The notes: generated by a model from the letters alone, not told the origin. A DNA stretch of 64,000 nucleotides from Deltaproteobacteria bacterium (GCA_029262455.1 JAJCZJ010000050.1:1-64000); one strand, 5' to 3'; shown: positions 51,247 to 60,523, counted from the stretch's first letter. Made by a program: numbers and translations.

Positions 51247-51450
51247 CTAGTCGTTGAGAATAAAGGTGACCTTCAAGCCGACGCGGTACTCTGTGATGCG
51301 ACCGTTCACGACCTCGACCTTCTGATCCTGAACCCAGGCCCCCCGAACGTTCTTCAGGGTCTGATTCGCTCGCTCGATTCCCTTCACGATCGCGTCTTCG
51401 AAACTGGCCGGCGACGACGAAATGATCTCTGTAACTCTTGCAACTGCCAT
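51247..51450 (-). CDS. Dodecin family protein
   Basis: A 67-residue dodecin: MAVARVTEIISSSPASFEDAI, then AIVKGIERANQTLKNVRGAWV and the strand VNGRITEYRVGLKVTFILN. Dodecins assemble into hollow dodecamers that bind flavins or CoA and buffer them. The family's aromatic at the binding site corresponds to the Trp in GAWVQDQKVEV. AGGAGG sits a few bases upstream of the ATG at 51450, and a strong terminator follows. Confidence 0.93.
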   Translation of the reverse strand: MAVARVTEIISSSPASFEDAIVKGIERANQTLKNVRGAWVQDQKVEVVNGRITEYRVGLKVTFILND

Positions 51451-51527
51451 GAAACCTCCTAGCTGGTTTCTATCATCATGGCACCGACGTTGCGCGATTC
51501 GCAAACCGCCTCAGCGTCCGCAGGTAC

Positions 51528-52514
51528 TCACGTGGGACCAAACAGGAAGCAGGCGACGCGGTGACGATCTTTACCCGACTGCTCGGTCAATCGAGGCACT
51601 TCCGACCTGCACCGCTCCATTACTTCGGGGCACCGATCGGCAAACGAACAACCGCCCTCAGCAATCGGCTCACTTGCCGGTTCGGCCGATGCACGGCGTT
51701 TGCGAGATCGCTCGTGGCGTGGGTCGGGTTCCGGATTCGATCCGATCAACAGCTGTGTGTACGGATGCTGCGGCCTAAAAAACACATCTTCGGAGGGCCC
51801 TACTTCGACTAATGCGCCGCGGTACAGCACGGCGATTCGGTCCGAAAAATACCGCACCATCGATAGGTCGTGTGCGATGAACAGCAGGGTCAGTCCCATC
51901 GACTGCTTCAGGTCTCGCAACAAATTGACGATCTGCGCCTGCACAGACACGTCCAAAGCGCTCAGAGGTTCGTCGCACACGACAAACGCCGGTTCGAGAA
52001 TCAGCGCCCGAGCAATCCCCAGCCGCTGGCGTTGGCCACCGGAAAGCTCATGCGGATAGCGCGACCGAAACCCCTCCGAGAGCCCGACTCGATCGAACCA
52101 ATCCACGACCTTCGCCTCTACTTCCTTCCTCCCCATACCCTGAATCCGCGAGCCCTCGCCTACGATCTCCCCAGCCGTCATGCGCGGGTTCAGAGAGGAA
52201 CTCGGGTCCTGAAAGATCATTTGAATCTTGCGAGCCACCTCCCGGAAGTCGGAGGGCCTGTAGCGTCGCGGCAACGCCTCGCCTCGATAAAGCACACGCC
52301 CACCTGCTACCTCGCGCAGACCCACCACCGCCTTGCCCAAAGTCGTCTTGCCCGATCCGCTCTCGCCGACCAACCCGACGACCTCACCGGCGTCAATGGC
52401 AAGCGACACACCATCCACGGCACGCAGAACTTCTCGACGACCGATTTGAAACTCGACCGCCAGATCTTCGATCTCCAGCAGCTTCGTCGCCTCGCTGTGA
52501 TCCTTCCCGCTCAC
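51528..52514 (-). CDS. Peptide ABC transporter ATP-binding protein (OppF/DppF)
   Basis: A 328-residue ABC ATPase of the Opp/Dpp family. Walker A GESGSGKTTLGKAVVGL, signature LSGGQRQRLGIARALI, Walker B FVVCDEPLSALDVSV and the switch His in LFIAHDLSMV are present, and the C-terminal oligopeptide extension CSFADRCPEVMERC has the conserved Cys pattern of these proteins. The GTG start (52514) overlaps the stop of the OppD-like gene (GTGA). Last gene of a five-gene operon: binding protein, two permeases, two ATPases. Confidence 0.93.
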   Translation of the reverse strand: MSGKDHSEATKLLEIEDLAVEFQIGRREVLRAVDGVSLAIDAGEVVGLVGESGSGKTTLGKAVVGLREVAGGRVLYRGEALPRRYRPSDFREVARKIQMIFQDPSSSLNPRMTAGEIVGEGSRIQGMGRKEVEAKVVDWFDRVGLSEGFRSRYPHELSGGQRQRLGIARALILEPAFVVCDEPLSALDVSVQAQIVNLLRDLKQSMGLTLLFIAHDLSMVRYFSDRIAVLYRGALVEVGPSEDVFFRPQHPYTQLLIGSNPEPDPRHERSRKRRASAEPASEPIAEGGCSFADRCPEVMERCRSEVPRLTEQSGKDRHRVACFLFGPT

Positions 52515-53509
52515 GCTTGGTCCAACGAGACATCGGCAGCGTAGTCGTGATGCAACCAACACCGCGACACATGCCCTGCCTCCAAGGACACGAGATCGGG
52601 AGGATGCCCTTCACAAACCCTCATTGCACGCGGACACCGCATGAAATAGCCACAACCCGCCGGCGGAGCAAAAAGATCTGGTGGAGTCCCTGCGATCGGC
52701 TCGAGGTCTCTTCCTGGATCAATGGATCGGGCCGGCAACGCCGCCTTGAGACCGACCGTGTAGGGATGGGCGGGGCGATAGAAGACGTCGTCGACGGTCC
52801 CCGATTCGACGATTTGCCCGGCATACATTACAGCGACGCGATCGGCGACGCGCGCGACGACCCCCAGATCATGAGTCACCAAAACGATCGTCATCCCTTT
52901 GCGCTGCTGCAAATCCGCGAGCAAGTCCAAAATGTCCGACTGAATCGTAACATCCAGTGCGGTCGTCGGTTCATCCGCAATCAACATCGCCGGTTCACAG
53001 GCTATCGCCATCGCGATCATCGCGCGCTGCAACATCCCCCCCGACAACTCGAAAGGGTACTGTTTCGCACAACGCTCGGGGGCATGAATCCGAGCCTGGT
53101 CGAGCAAGCTGACCGCTTGAGAAAGCGCTTGCCGGCGCGACTTGCCGCGATGAACCTGCAATGGCTCCGCGATCTGATCACCGATGCGCATCGTCGGGTT
53201 CAGCGACGACATCGGATCCTGGAAAATCATTCCGATCTCGGTACCCCGCAGATCACGTCCAGCACTGCGACCGAGATGCATCCTGTCACCACGCCAAGTG
53301 ACTTCTCCTGCGGTGATGCGACCAGGGGGCATCGGGATCAAGCCCATCACGCTTTGAAACGTAACCGTCTTGCCACAACCGGACTCGCCGACCACAGCGA
53401 CGGTCTCGCCGGGGTACGCCGCTAGACTGACGTCGCGGACCGCATGAACCACACCGCCGTGTGTATCGAACTCGACCGAGAGGTTTTCGATGCTGAGCAG
53501 CGCATTCAT
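52511..53509 (-). CDS. Peptide ABC transporter ATP-binding protein (OppD/DppD)
   Basis: A 332-residue ABC ATPase. Walker A GESGCGKTVTFQSVMGL, signature LSGGMLQRAMIAMAIA, Walker B LIADEPTTALDVTIQ and switch His in VLVTHDLGVV are intact. The C-terminal CGYFMRCPRAMRVC has the oligo_HPY Cys pattern of Opp/Dpp proteins. The ATG at 53509 overlaps the permease stop by four bases (ATGA). It pairs with the OppF-like ATPase as a heterodimer. Confidence 0.93.
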   Translation of the reverse strand: MNALLSIENLSVEFDTHGGVVHAVRDVSLAAYPGETVAVVGESGCGKTVTFQSVMGLIPMPPGRITAGEVTWRGDRMHLGRSAGRDLRGTEIGMIFQDPMSSLNPTMRIGDQIAEPLQVHRGKSRRQALSQAVSLLDQARIHAPERCAKQYPFELSGGMLQRAMIAMAIACEPAMLIADEPTTALDVTIQSDILDLLADLQQRKGMTIVLVTHDLGVVARVADRVAVMYAGQIVESGTVDDVFYRPAHPYTVGLKAALPARSIDPGRDLEPIAGTPPDLFAPPAGCGYFMRCPRAMRVCEGHPPDLVSLEAGHVSRCWLHHDYAADVSLDQA

Positions 53510-54897
53510 TCGCGAGACCTCAACCGTGCGTCCAGCGCATCGCGCAGCCCATCTCCCAAAACGTTGAAGGCGAGCACCGTCAGCGAGATGAGCGTAGCTG
53601 GAAGAACGAGTTCGTGCGGATGCATCAACATCGTTTTCGTTCCGTCGTTGCACATACTGCCCCACGACGGCGTTGGAGGTACGACGCCCATCCCAATGAA
53701 AGAGAGAAACGCTTCCGTGAAAATCGCGCTAGGGATCGCAAAGGTCAGCGTCACCAAGACCACCCCCATGACGTTCGGAACGAGATGATGCAGCAACAAG
53801 TGCCGAGTCGGCGCACCGAGCAGCCTAGACGCTTCCAAGTACCCCTCTTCGCGAATCTGCAGCACCTGGCCGCGCACCAGGCGCGTTGTACCAGGCCACG
53901 ACAACAGCACCAGCGCGACCAGCATCGGTAAGATCCCGCTCTCCCCCGGTCCAATTCCAAAACCGATCTTAAACAGGATCATGAAGAGCAAAAATGGCAG
54001 CGCCACAACAAAGTCGGTGAAGCGCATGATGAGCTGATCCACCGCGCCGCCGCGCAGCCCAGCCAACGACCCGAGCCCTACCCCGATCATCACATAGAAC
54101 CACGGAGCGGCAATCCCTATGAAAAGCGACACCCGCGAACCATGGATCAGCCGCGCCAACATGTCGCGACCGAGTGCATCCGTTCCCAGCGGATGAAAAG
54201 GTAGCTCCACTTCGGCGCCCGGAAAGATCTTGCTTGCCGCAAAACCTCTCGCGATTGCTTCCTGCTCCGAGAGCACACGTACAACGTCAGCAGGGATGAT
54301 TGTCGACGCTGCCTGCTCTTCTCCTGCTGCGTCGAGCGCCGCTACGGCATAATAGTATCGATGCGGCTGTAGATTGAGCCGGTCGATGAAACGCCCAGGC
54401 CCGGCGATAGGCACTTCCGCCAGAGGCAGCCCGAGCGGCTCCCCTCCCGCGATCGCATCGATGTGGCGATAGACACGGTAGCCAGAAGCCAGGTCGCTCA
54501 GATTCCATTCGAGAACGACCGATTTCGTGGTTGCCTCGCCCACGATACGCAAATCCATCCCGGTGGGGTCCGATCCGCCCGTGGCTCTCGCTACCGGTAA
54601 AGATGGGTCCGCTGCTCCCGCTCCGTCGACGATTCGAGCGCGGCGGTCCGCCCAGGGGAGCTTGCTTACCTGGTCGAGGTCTTGTGCCGACGGATCGACA
54701 GTCCACACCACGGGCCCGACGGCGCTCGCAGTGAGCAACGCAATCACAACGACCAATGCGAGCGTCGCGCGACGATTGCCGCGCAGTCTGCGCCAAGTGT
54801 CTTCCCAGTAGGACAGCGACGGCCGCAGAATAGGATCGACCTGCAAGCCTCGCTCGGCAGGTCGAAAATCTAATGGGGAGAGAGGCGCTCGAGCCAT
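53506..54897 (-). CDS. OppC/DppC-like permease with inserted FN3-like domain
   Basis: A 463-residue inner-membrane permease. The canonical OppC core is present: TM1 (ATLALVVVIALLTASAVGPV), HPLGTDALGRDMLARLIHG, five further TMs and the EAA-loop ATPase contact EEGYLEASRLLGAPTRH. Normal OppC proteins have about 300 residues. Here residues about 105-215, between TM1 and the GTDxLGRD motif (periplasmic side), hold an extra domain that reads as fibronectin type III: KSVVLEWNLSDLASGYRVYR, then RFIDRLNLQPHRYYYAVAA. An FN3-like domain in this loop is unusual and might contact the substrate-binding protein or peptidoglycan. It ends one base before the OppB-like gene. Confidence 0.88.
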   Translation of the reverse strand: MARAPLSPLDFRPAERGLQVDPILRPSLSYWEDTWRRLRGNRRATLALVVVIALLTASAVGPVVWTVDPSAQDLDQVSKLPWADRRARIVDGAGAADPSLPVARATGGSDPTGMDLRIVGEATTKSVVLEWNLSDLASGYRVYRHIDAIAGGEPLGLPLAEVPIAGPGRFIDRLNLQPHRYYYAVAALDAAGEEQAASTIIPADVVRVLSEQEAIARGFAASKIFPGAEVELPFHPLGTDALGRDMLARLIHGSRVSLFIGIAAPWFYVMIGVGLGSLAGLRGGAVDQLIMRFTDFVVALPFLLFMILFKIGFGIGPGESGILPMLVALVLLSWPGTTRLVRGQVLQIREEGYLEASRLLGAPTRHLLLHHLVPNVMGVVLVTLTFAIPSAIFTEAFLSFIGMGVVPPTPSWGSMCNDGTKTMLMHPHELVLPATLISLTVLAFNVLGDGLRDALDARLRSRE

Positions 54898-55833
54898 CTA
54901 CTCTAACCTCACGCGCGGGTCCACCAACGCGTACGCAAGGTCGACGACAAGCACCATCACAACGAGAAAGGTCCCGTAGAAAACTGTCGTCCCCATGATC
55001 ACCGTGTAGTCGAGCTGTTGAACGGCCTCGACGAAGTATCGACCCAAGCCAGGAATCGCAAAAATCAACTCGACGACAAATCCTCCCGTGGTGATCGCCG
55101 CTATCGCTGGACCGAGAACCGTCAACACTGGCAAACTCGCGTTGGCGAGTTGGTGACGGAAAAATATCCGCGTCGGGGGTAGGCCCTTGGACCGCGCGGT
55201 GCGAATGTAGTCCGCGCCCAGGACGTCGAGCATCGACGAGCGCATCAGCCGCGTGAGGAACGCCATGGTTCCGAGGCCAAGGACCAACGACGGAATGATC
55301 AGGTGACGCAACGTACCCCAGCCAGCAACCGGCAGCACGGTCCACCCAAGGACTTCGTTGAGGCCCACGATACCGAGTTGAGCAAGCGCGGCGAAAACGA
55401 ACCCTGGCACCGAAATTCCAACAACGACCAGAACCATGATAACAACATCGGGCAGCCGGTTTCGATACACCGCGGTCAGGGAGCCAAAGAGGATTCCACC
55501 GAATCCGGCAAAGACGATCGCGAGGATGCCGAGGATCGCCGAAACTGGAAAATGCTCCCGCAGGATGTCGTTCACACGTCGATTCCGCTGTGTAAACGAA
55601 ATGCCGAAATCACCACGCAAGATGTTTCGCATATAGGTCAGGTACTGATCCGGAAACACCGGGCGGTCGAGACCATACCTAGCTTCGAGATTGCGCCGAA
55701 TCTCGGGCGACACTGCCTTTTCGTCGAGCAGTGGGTTACCGGGAACATTGTGCATCGCAACGAAAGTCGACGTGGCAATAAACCAGATCGTCACCACACC
55801 CTGCAGCAACCGCTTCATCGTATAGCGAAACAC
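54898..55833 (-). CDS. Peptide ABC transporter permease (OppB/DppB)
   Basis: A 311-residue inner-membrane permease of the BPD_transp_1 family with about six TMs. Typical OppB features are FVAMHNVPGNPLL near the N-terminus, RYGLDRPVFPDQYL, and the cytoplasmic EAA-like loop DYIRTARSKGLPPTRIFFRHQLAN. A GTG start at 55833 (VFRYTMKRLLQG) matches the usual OppB opening and lies four bases after the binding-protein stop. An earlier in-frame ATG would force overlap with the upstream gene without adding family sequence. Confidence 0.92.
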   Translation of the reverse strand: MFRYTMKRLLQGVVTIWFIATSTFVAMHNVPGNPLLDEKAVSPEIRRNLEARYGLDRPVFPDQYLTYMRNILRGDFGISFTQRNRRVNDILREHFPVSAILGILAIVFAGFGGILFGSLTAVYRNRLPDVVIMVLVVVGISVPGFVFAALAQLGIVGLNEVLGWTVLPVAGWGTLRHLIIPSLVLGLGTMAFLTRLMRSSMLDVLGADYIRTARSKGLPPTRIFFRHQLANASLPVLTVLGPAIAAITTGGFVVELIFAIPGLGRYFVEAVQQLDYTVIMGTTVFYGTFLVVMVLVVDLAYALVDPRVRLE

Positions 55834-55837
55834 GGTC

Positions 55838-57517
55838 TCAGGATTCTCCGGTGATATACGCGTTCGTATAGTCCGGGTCCGGTCCAACAGCGCGGCGCAC
55901 AACGCCCTGCAGCAGCGGGTGACGCACGTAGACTGAGCCAGGCTCATACGTTGGGATCAACGCAACCTCTTCAGCGAGGATCCGCTGGATCTGCCCGAAC
56001 GCAAACACACGATGGCCCGGATCCAGGGAAGTCTGAGCCGTCGCGACCCAGCGATCGAGCTCGGCGTTCGAGAACTTGCCGTGGTTGTTCTGGTTCCAAG
56101 AGGCGAAGAGATCCCCAAACGTCAGCGGATCGTCGTAATCCGGCCCCCAACCGGACACCACGATATCGAAATCGCCCGCAGCCGCCTTTGCCAAGCGCTG
56201 TTTGAAAATTTGCTTGTCAATCGCAACATCCAGTCCAAGCCGCGTCTGGAAGATATTCTGCAGGTACTCCGCCTCTTTGGCCGTCGTCGGACTGTCGGTA
56301 ACCAACATCATCAGCCTCGGGATCTCGTCGACACCCAGCTCACGCTTCGCTAGCTCCAAATGATGCCGTGCCAAGTCTACGTCTACTTTCATCGGTGGAA
56401 CGGGGATCTCATTGCGTAAGGGACCATTCGCTCCCTGCAGCCAAATCGGGAACAAGGACGGCGCCGGCACGAACCCCGCGGTTCGAATCACATTGTAGAC
56501 CAACTCGTCGCGGTCAATCACCAGCGACAAGGCCCGTCGTAAGTGCAGGTTGCTGGTAGGACGCTCGGGTCGGTGGTTGAGCTCTAGGTAGAACACCGCG
56601 CCACTCGCAAAACGCGAGATCGGCCAGCGTTTACGCAACGCGGTTTCGACCGTCTCCACATTGAGACTCGCCACGGCCGCGCGACCTTCGCGGTAAAGGT
56701 TCAGCTGGGTGGAAGGATCTCGCGTAAAATAGGCTGCGTCGATGGCCTGCAGTCGGATGCGAGCCTTGTCCCAATAGTGCGGGTTCTTCTCGAGCCGCAA
56801 GCGAGCGCCATGAATCCACTTCGAAATCTCAAACGGCCCATTGTACAGGAGAGTATCGGCGTCGGCGCCGTAGCGTCCGCGGGTCGAAGCGAAGAAGTCT
56901 TCTCGAATCGGATAATACGAGGGAAACGCGACGAGCTTGTCGAAGTAGGCGACCGGACGCTGAAGGCTCACATCGAGTTGGAAATCATCGACGGCACGAA
57001 CCCCTAGCGTTTCTACAGGAAGTTTGCCGAGATTGATCTGCTCGGCATTCTCGATCGCGTACAAGATGAACGCGTAGCTCGACCCGTTGGCCGGATCGAT
57101 GGTCCGACGCCAACCGAAGACAAAGTCGTGGGCGGTTACGGGTCGCCCATCACTCCACCGAGCATCGCGCCGCAACCAAAAGGTCGCCCGGTCTTCACCG
57201 ATCTCCCAACGCTCGGCAACCCCGGGTTCGAGACCGCCATCCTTACCGTAGCGCAGCAGCCCTTCCATCACATGGCCGAGCACCATGAAACTGCTCGTGT
57301 CGGTTGAAAGCGAACTGTCGAGTTGCGGAGGCTCTTCCGCCACGACGATGGTGACTGTCTGCGCATCGGCATCGACGGCGTCGGCCAGGGTCGATTCCGT
57401 CAGCCCAGCCAACCAGCCGAGGACCCAAACCAGACCAGCAAAGCCGAAGACACCGACCACGGCCAGCTGCACTAGATAGCGGCCGACGGATCGATGGGAT
57501 TGGTTCGACTCCGGCAT
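55838..57517 (-). CDS. Peptide ABC transporter substrate-binding protein (OppA/DppA)
   Basis: A 559-residue SBP_bac_5 family protein. An N-terminal hydrophobic segment (LVQLAVVGVFGFAGLVWVLG) acts as signal or anchor. The family's conserved segments are VAEEPPQLDSSLSTDTSS, HVMEGLLRYGKDGGLEPGVAERW, WSDGRPVTAHDFVFGWRR, and SGWGPDYDDPLTFGDLF. It captures oligopeptides or similar ligands in the periplasm and delivers them to the OppB/OppC permease. It is first in the operon, which then continues through the two permeases and two ATPases. Confidence 0.93.
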   Translation of the reverse strand: MPESNQSHRSVGRYLVQLAVVGVFGFAGLVWVLGWLAGLTESTLADAVDADAQTVTIVVAEEPPQLDSSLSTDTSSFMVLGHVMEGLLRYGKDGGLEPGVAERWEIGEDRATFWLRRDARWSDGRPVTAHDFVFGWRRTIDPANGSSYAFILYAIENAEQINLGKLPVETLGVRAVDDFQLDVSLQRPVAYFDKLVAFPSYYPIREDFFASTRGRYGADADTLLYNGPFEISKWIHGARLRLEKNPHYWDKARIRLQAIDAAYFTRDPSTQLNLYREGRAAVASLNVETVETALRKRWPISRFASGAVFYLELNHRPERPTSNLHLRRALSLVIDRDELVYNVIRTAGFVPAPSLFPIWLQGANGPLRNEIPVPPMKVDVDLARHHLELAKRELGVDEIPRLMMLVTDSPTTAKEAEYLQNIFQTRLGLDVAIDKQIFKQRLAKAAAGDFDIVVSGWGPDYDDPLTFGDLFASWNQNNHGKFSNAELDRWVATAQTSLDPGHRVFAFGQIQRILAEEVALIPTYEPGSVYVRHPLLQGVVRRAVGPDPDYTNAYITGES

Positions 57518-57632
57518 CGTGCAAGCTTAGCAGCCTGTCGAAAAACAGGACACGCATTGCAAACGGTTTTTTGCGCCAATAGCGACCACGAAGCCATTTG
57601 CAGCAACTCTGATGATCAACCAGGAGAACAAC

Positions 57633-58511
57633 ATGGATATCGGTCGGCTCGGCTGCTGGACATTTTTCGACACTCTACCAATTGAAGACGCGGTGAGAAT
57701 CACCAAGAAGATCGAAGAGTGGGGCTACGGGGCTCTTTGGATCCCTGAGGCCGTCGGTCGCGACCCGTTTGCGCTGCTAACCTACTTCGCAACCGCAACC
57801 GACCGGTTGGTCCTGGCTACCGGCATCGCCAACATCTACGCACGCGATGCGATGTCTCTCCGCGCCCTCCAGCAAACCTTGGCAGAGCTGTCGAACGGCC
57901 GCTTTCTCCTCGGCCTCGGGGTGTCGCACAAACCAATGGTCACCGACCTGCGCGGACACGATTACGCAAAGCCTCTGAGCACGATGCGACGAGTCCTCGA
58001 GGCAATGGAACAGTCGCTCTACATCGGACCGCCGCCGGCCGAGGAGGCACCGGTCGTCATCGGAGCGCTGCGACCAAAAATGCTAGCGCTAGCTGCCGAG
58101 ATGACGCAGGGTGCTCACCCCTACAACGTCCCTCCCGAGCATACCGCATACGCCCGCGACATCCTCGGCGAAGGCCCCTGGCTGTGCCCCGATCAGAAGG
58201 CGATCTTGGTCACGGACCCATCGCGAGCGCGCGAGCTCGGTCGCCAGCATCTCGGCACCTACTTGACCCTTCCAAACTACCGGAACAACTGGCGTGCTCT
58301 GGGATTTGGCGATGCCGACTTCGAAAACGGCGGCAGTGATGCGCTCATCGATGCCGTCTTCGTTTGGGGAGACGAGAAAGCGATCGCCGATCGTATCCAA
58401 GCCCACTACGACGCCGGCGCCACCCACGTTTGCCTGCAACCAATCCGCAGCGACGGGCAAATGGGCCCTGACCTCGACATCCTCGAAGCCTTCGCCCCCG
58501 CAAAGAACTAA
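57633..58511 (+). CDS. LLM-class (F420-type) oxidoreductase
   Basis: A 292-residue TIM-barrel protein of the bacterial luciferase superfamily. Motifs include IGRLGCWTFFDTLP, YGALWIPEAVGRDPFALLTYFA, LVLATGIANIYARDAMS, RFLLGLGVSHKPMV and HVCLQPI. The pattern matches the TIGR03620-like probable F420-dependent group rather than FMN monooxygenases, but the cofactor is inferred. AGGAGA five bases upstream fixes the ATG at 57633. It is divergent from the opp operon and 46 bases upstream of the NYN protein gene. Confidence 0.85.
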   Translation: MDIGRLGCWTFFDTLPIEDAVRITKKIEEWGYGALWIPEAVGRDPFALLTYFATATDRLVLATGIANIYARDAMSLRALQQTLAELSNGRFLLGLGVSHKPMVTDLRGHDYAKPLSTMRRVLEAMEQSLYIGPPPAEEAPVVIGALRPKMLALAAEMTQGAHPYNVPPEHTAYARDILGEGPWLCPDQKAILVTDPSRARELGRQHLGTYLTLPNYRNNWRALGFGDADFENGGSDALIDAVFVWGDEKAIADRIQAHYDAGATHVCLQPIRSDGQMGPDLDILEAFAPAKN

Positions 58512-58557
58512 TCGCGGTGGCTTTGACGGACCGCCATCAAAGTGGCAAGAGAACTTC

Positions 58558-59769
58558 GTGCCAGCGAAAAAGAAAAAAGTCACAAAGAAGAACCCGTCCG
58601 CGTCGCCTTCCCGCCGCAAGACCGTCAAACGAGCAGCCAAGGCGGTAGCCAAGAAGCCAGCGAAGAAGAGCGCGAACAAACGCACCACAAGAAAGACCGC
58701 TGCAAAACGGCCAGCCGCCAAAAAGCGGGCGACGGCGAAGCGGACAGCGGCCAAACGAGCCACAGCGCGGCCTTCTGCAAAGAAGCGGACAACAAAGGCC
58801 CCTAGCGCAAGGCGTGCGACTACCCGCAAGCGAACCCCGCTCAAAGCGCCGAAGAGGGTCGCCGCCAAGAAGCGAGCGACGAAGCGAGCGACGAAGCGAG
58901 TCTCGACACGTGACGTTGCCAACACTCCGCCAGCCCGACGCGCCGTGTATATTGATGTGGAGAACACCAGCAGCCAGACGGCGCTTTTCGATGTGCTGCG
59001 GTCTCTAGATCTCGATCGGACAAAACAGCCGATCGAGCTCGCAGCAGTCGGCAACTGGCGAGCTATCGGACAGCAAGTTGGACGCGAGCTCGCTTCTCTC
59101 GGCGCCCAACTGATCCACAGCGCTCCGGCGCGCGGCGTTCGCGACTGGAGCGATCTATGGATCGCCGTCGCGGCGGGTGCGTGGATTGGGCAAGCACAGC
59201 CCGGGGACATTCTCGAAATCATCTCAAATGACCGCGCCTTCGACGCGGTTGGCGACGCGGCGGCGGCCCAGGGCGTCATCTATCGTCGGGTACAGCACAA
59301 GCGCGGTGGGAGCGCTGCGGCAACGACGGCGACCCGCGAAGCTCCGCCACGCAAACGACGCGTGCGCAAGCGGCGTCGACCATCCTCAACAACCAAGACC
59401 ACCACAACAACGACCACGGCATCTGCGGCTCCACCAACTCACGCGCCTCCAGCCGAGGTGCACGGCGCCACGCCCGAGCAGATGGAAGCACTCGTCGCGC
59501 GTCTGAGCGATGGGCGAGCGACCCCCTGGGTCAACCTTGATGTCCTCGAAAGCGCGCTCAAAGCGGACGGCTACTCGAGACCCCCGGGTTCTCCGCGGCT
59601 GGTCACCCTGTTGCGCCGGTTGAAAGCGTTCGAGATCGATTCGCACGGGCGTGTCCGGCTCTCTAGTTCGATGGACGAAGCGGCAGAGACCGACGAGGAT
59701 GAAGCACCACCTCCACCAAAGCCGCGCCGACGCCGCAGCCCCGCAGTCAAAAGGGCCGAAGCAGAATAG
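58558..59769 (+). CDS. NYN RNase-like protein with OST-HTH domain and H1-like basic tail
   Basis: A 403-residue protein. Residues about 1-128 are almost entirely Lys/Ala/Arg/Thr (AKKKKVTKKN, KRAAKAVAKKPAKK), a histone-H1-like tail. Residues about 129-250 are a NYN/PIN-like nuclease domain: VYIDVENTSS with the catalytic Asp, RDWSDLWIAVAAGAWIG and LEIISNDRAFD. After a basic linker, residues about 301-370 read as an OST-HTH/LOTUS winged helix (MEALVARLSDGRATPWVNL, LVTLLRRLKAFEID). An acidic/proline tail follows. A nucleic-acid-tethered RNase is the inferred role. GTG start (58558). Co-directional with the NnrU gene, 9 bases downstream. Confidence 0.8.
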   Translation: MPAKKKKVTKKNPSASPSRRKTVKRAAKAVAKKPAKKSANKRTTRKTAAKRPAAKKRATAKRTAAKRATARPSAKKRTTKAPSARRATTRKRTPLKAPKRVAAKKRATKRATKRVSTRDVANTPPARRAVYIDVENTSSQTALFDVLRSLDLDRTKQPIELAAVGNWRAIGQQVGRELASLGAQLIHSAPARGVRDWSDLWIAVAAGAWIGQAQPGDILEIISNDRAFDAVGDAAAAQGVIYRRVQHKRGGSAAATTATREAPPRKRRVRKRRRPSSTTKTTTTTTTASAAPPTHAPPAEVHGATPEQMEALVARLSDGRATPWVNLDVLESALKADGYSRPPGSPRLVTLLRRLKAFEIDSHGRVRLSSSMDEAAETDEDEAPPPPKPRRRRSPAVKRAEAE

Positions 59770-59778
59770 AGGCTTCAC

Positions 59779-60339
59779 ATGATTTGGTTGATTCTCGGCG
59801 TCACTCTATGGAGCTGTGTCCATCTGATGCGCCGCGCGACGCCGGGGTTGCGTCAGCGAATCATCGACCAAGTTGGCGCCGATCCCTACAAGGGACTGTT
59901 TTCGCTGGCGATTGTCGCATCGATCGTCCTGATGGTGATCGGCTGGCGCAGTGGCCCAGCTTCAATCATCTACGCGCCGCCGGTCTGGGGTCGTTCGGCG
60001 GCACTCGTATTGATGTTCGTCGCTCTCGTGCTGCTCGCGGCCAGCGGAGTGCCAACCAACATCAAGCGCGCCCTGCGCCACCCACAGTTGACTAGTGTCT
60101 GCGTCTGGGCCATCGCACACTTGCTGGCAAACGGCGACAGTCATTCCGTCGTCCTATTCGGCGGCATCGGGGCCTGGGCTCTGGTGTCGATGCTTGCGAT
60201 CAACCGCAGAGAACAAGACTGGCAGCCTCCGCCAACGGTGTCAGCAACCGCCGAAATCAAACCGATCGTGGGAGGATTGGTCGTTTACGTGGTCCTGTTG
60301 TTCGCCCACCAGTATCTCTTCGGCGTCTCGCCGCTCTGA
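59779..60339 (+). CDS. NnrU family membrane protein
   Basis: A 186-residue inner-membrane protein of the NnrU family, named from denitrification-linked genes but widespread and of unknown exact function. It has five to six hydrophobic segments, including MIWLILGVTLWSCVHLM, GLFSLAIVASIVLMVIGW and IVGGLVVYVVLLFAHQYLF, and the family motif ALRHPQLTSVCVWAIAHLLANGD. No denitrification genes are near. It follows the NYN gene with a 9-base gap. Confidence 0.88.
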   Translation: MIWLILGVTLWSCVHLMRRATPGLRQRIIDQVGADPYKGLFSLAIVASIVLMVIGWRSGPASIIYAPPVWGRSAALVLMFVALVLLAASGVPTNIKRALRHPQLTSVCVWAIAHLLANGDSHSVVLFGGIGAWALVSMLAINRREQDWQPPPTVSATAEIKPIVGGLVVYVVLLFAHQYLFGVSPL

Positions 60340-60439
60340 GTTCGACGTAACCGAGGTACACCCGATGCGGCCCCAAAGGGCCCTACTCGGGGACCTCTGT
60401 GTGAGCAATTCTCCGCCCCAGCGGACTCCACCGACCATG

Positions 60440-60472
60440 CCGAGTAGCCGGAGCGACGCCCCGACTACTCGG
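60440..60472. terminator. Hairpin between convergent genes
   Basis: CCGAGTAG (60440-60447) pairs with CTACTCGG (60465-60472), with further GC pairing possible inside the loop. It sits between the NnrU stop and the cytochrome-propeller stop on the other strand. No U-tract; termination is only suggested. Confidence 0.4.
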
Positions 60473-60523
60473 AACGCCGTCTCGCTCCAATATTCGACAG
60501 CCCGCGGAGACCGATGGGTTCGG

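Noticed and set aside
54287-55345. Open frame on the minus strand overlapping OppB and OppC genes
   Set aside because: It overlaps two genuine permease genes in another frame and shows no transmembrane or family pattern.
58089-59279. Long open frame on the minus strand (396 codons), apparently membrane-like
   Set aside because: Antisense to the LLM oxidoreductase and to the Lys/Ala-rich tail of the NYN protein. The hydrophobic repeats (FAVARFLAAGRF type) are the complement of the Lys/Ala codons.
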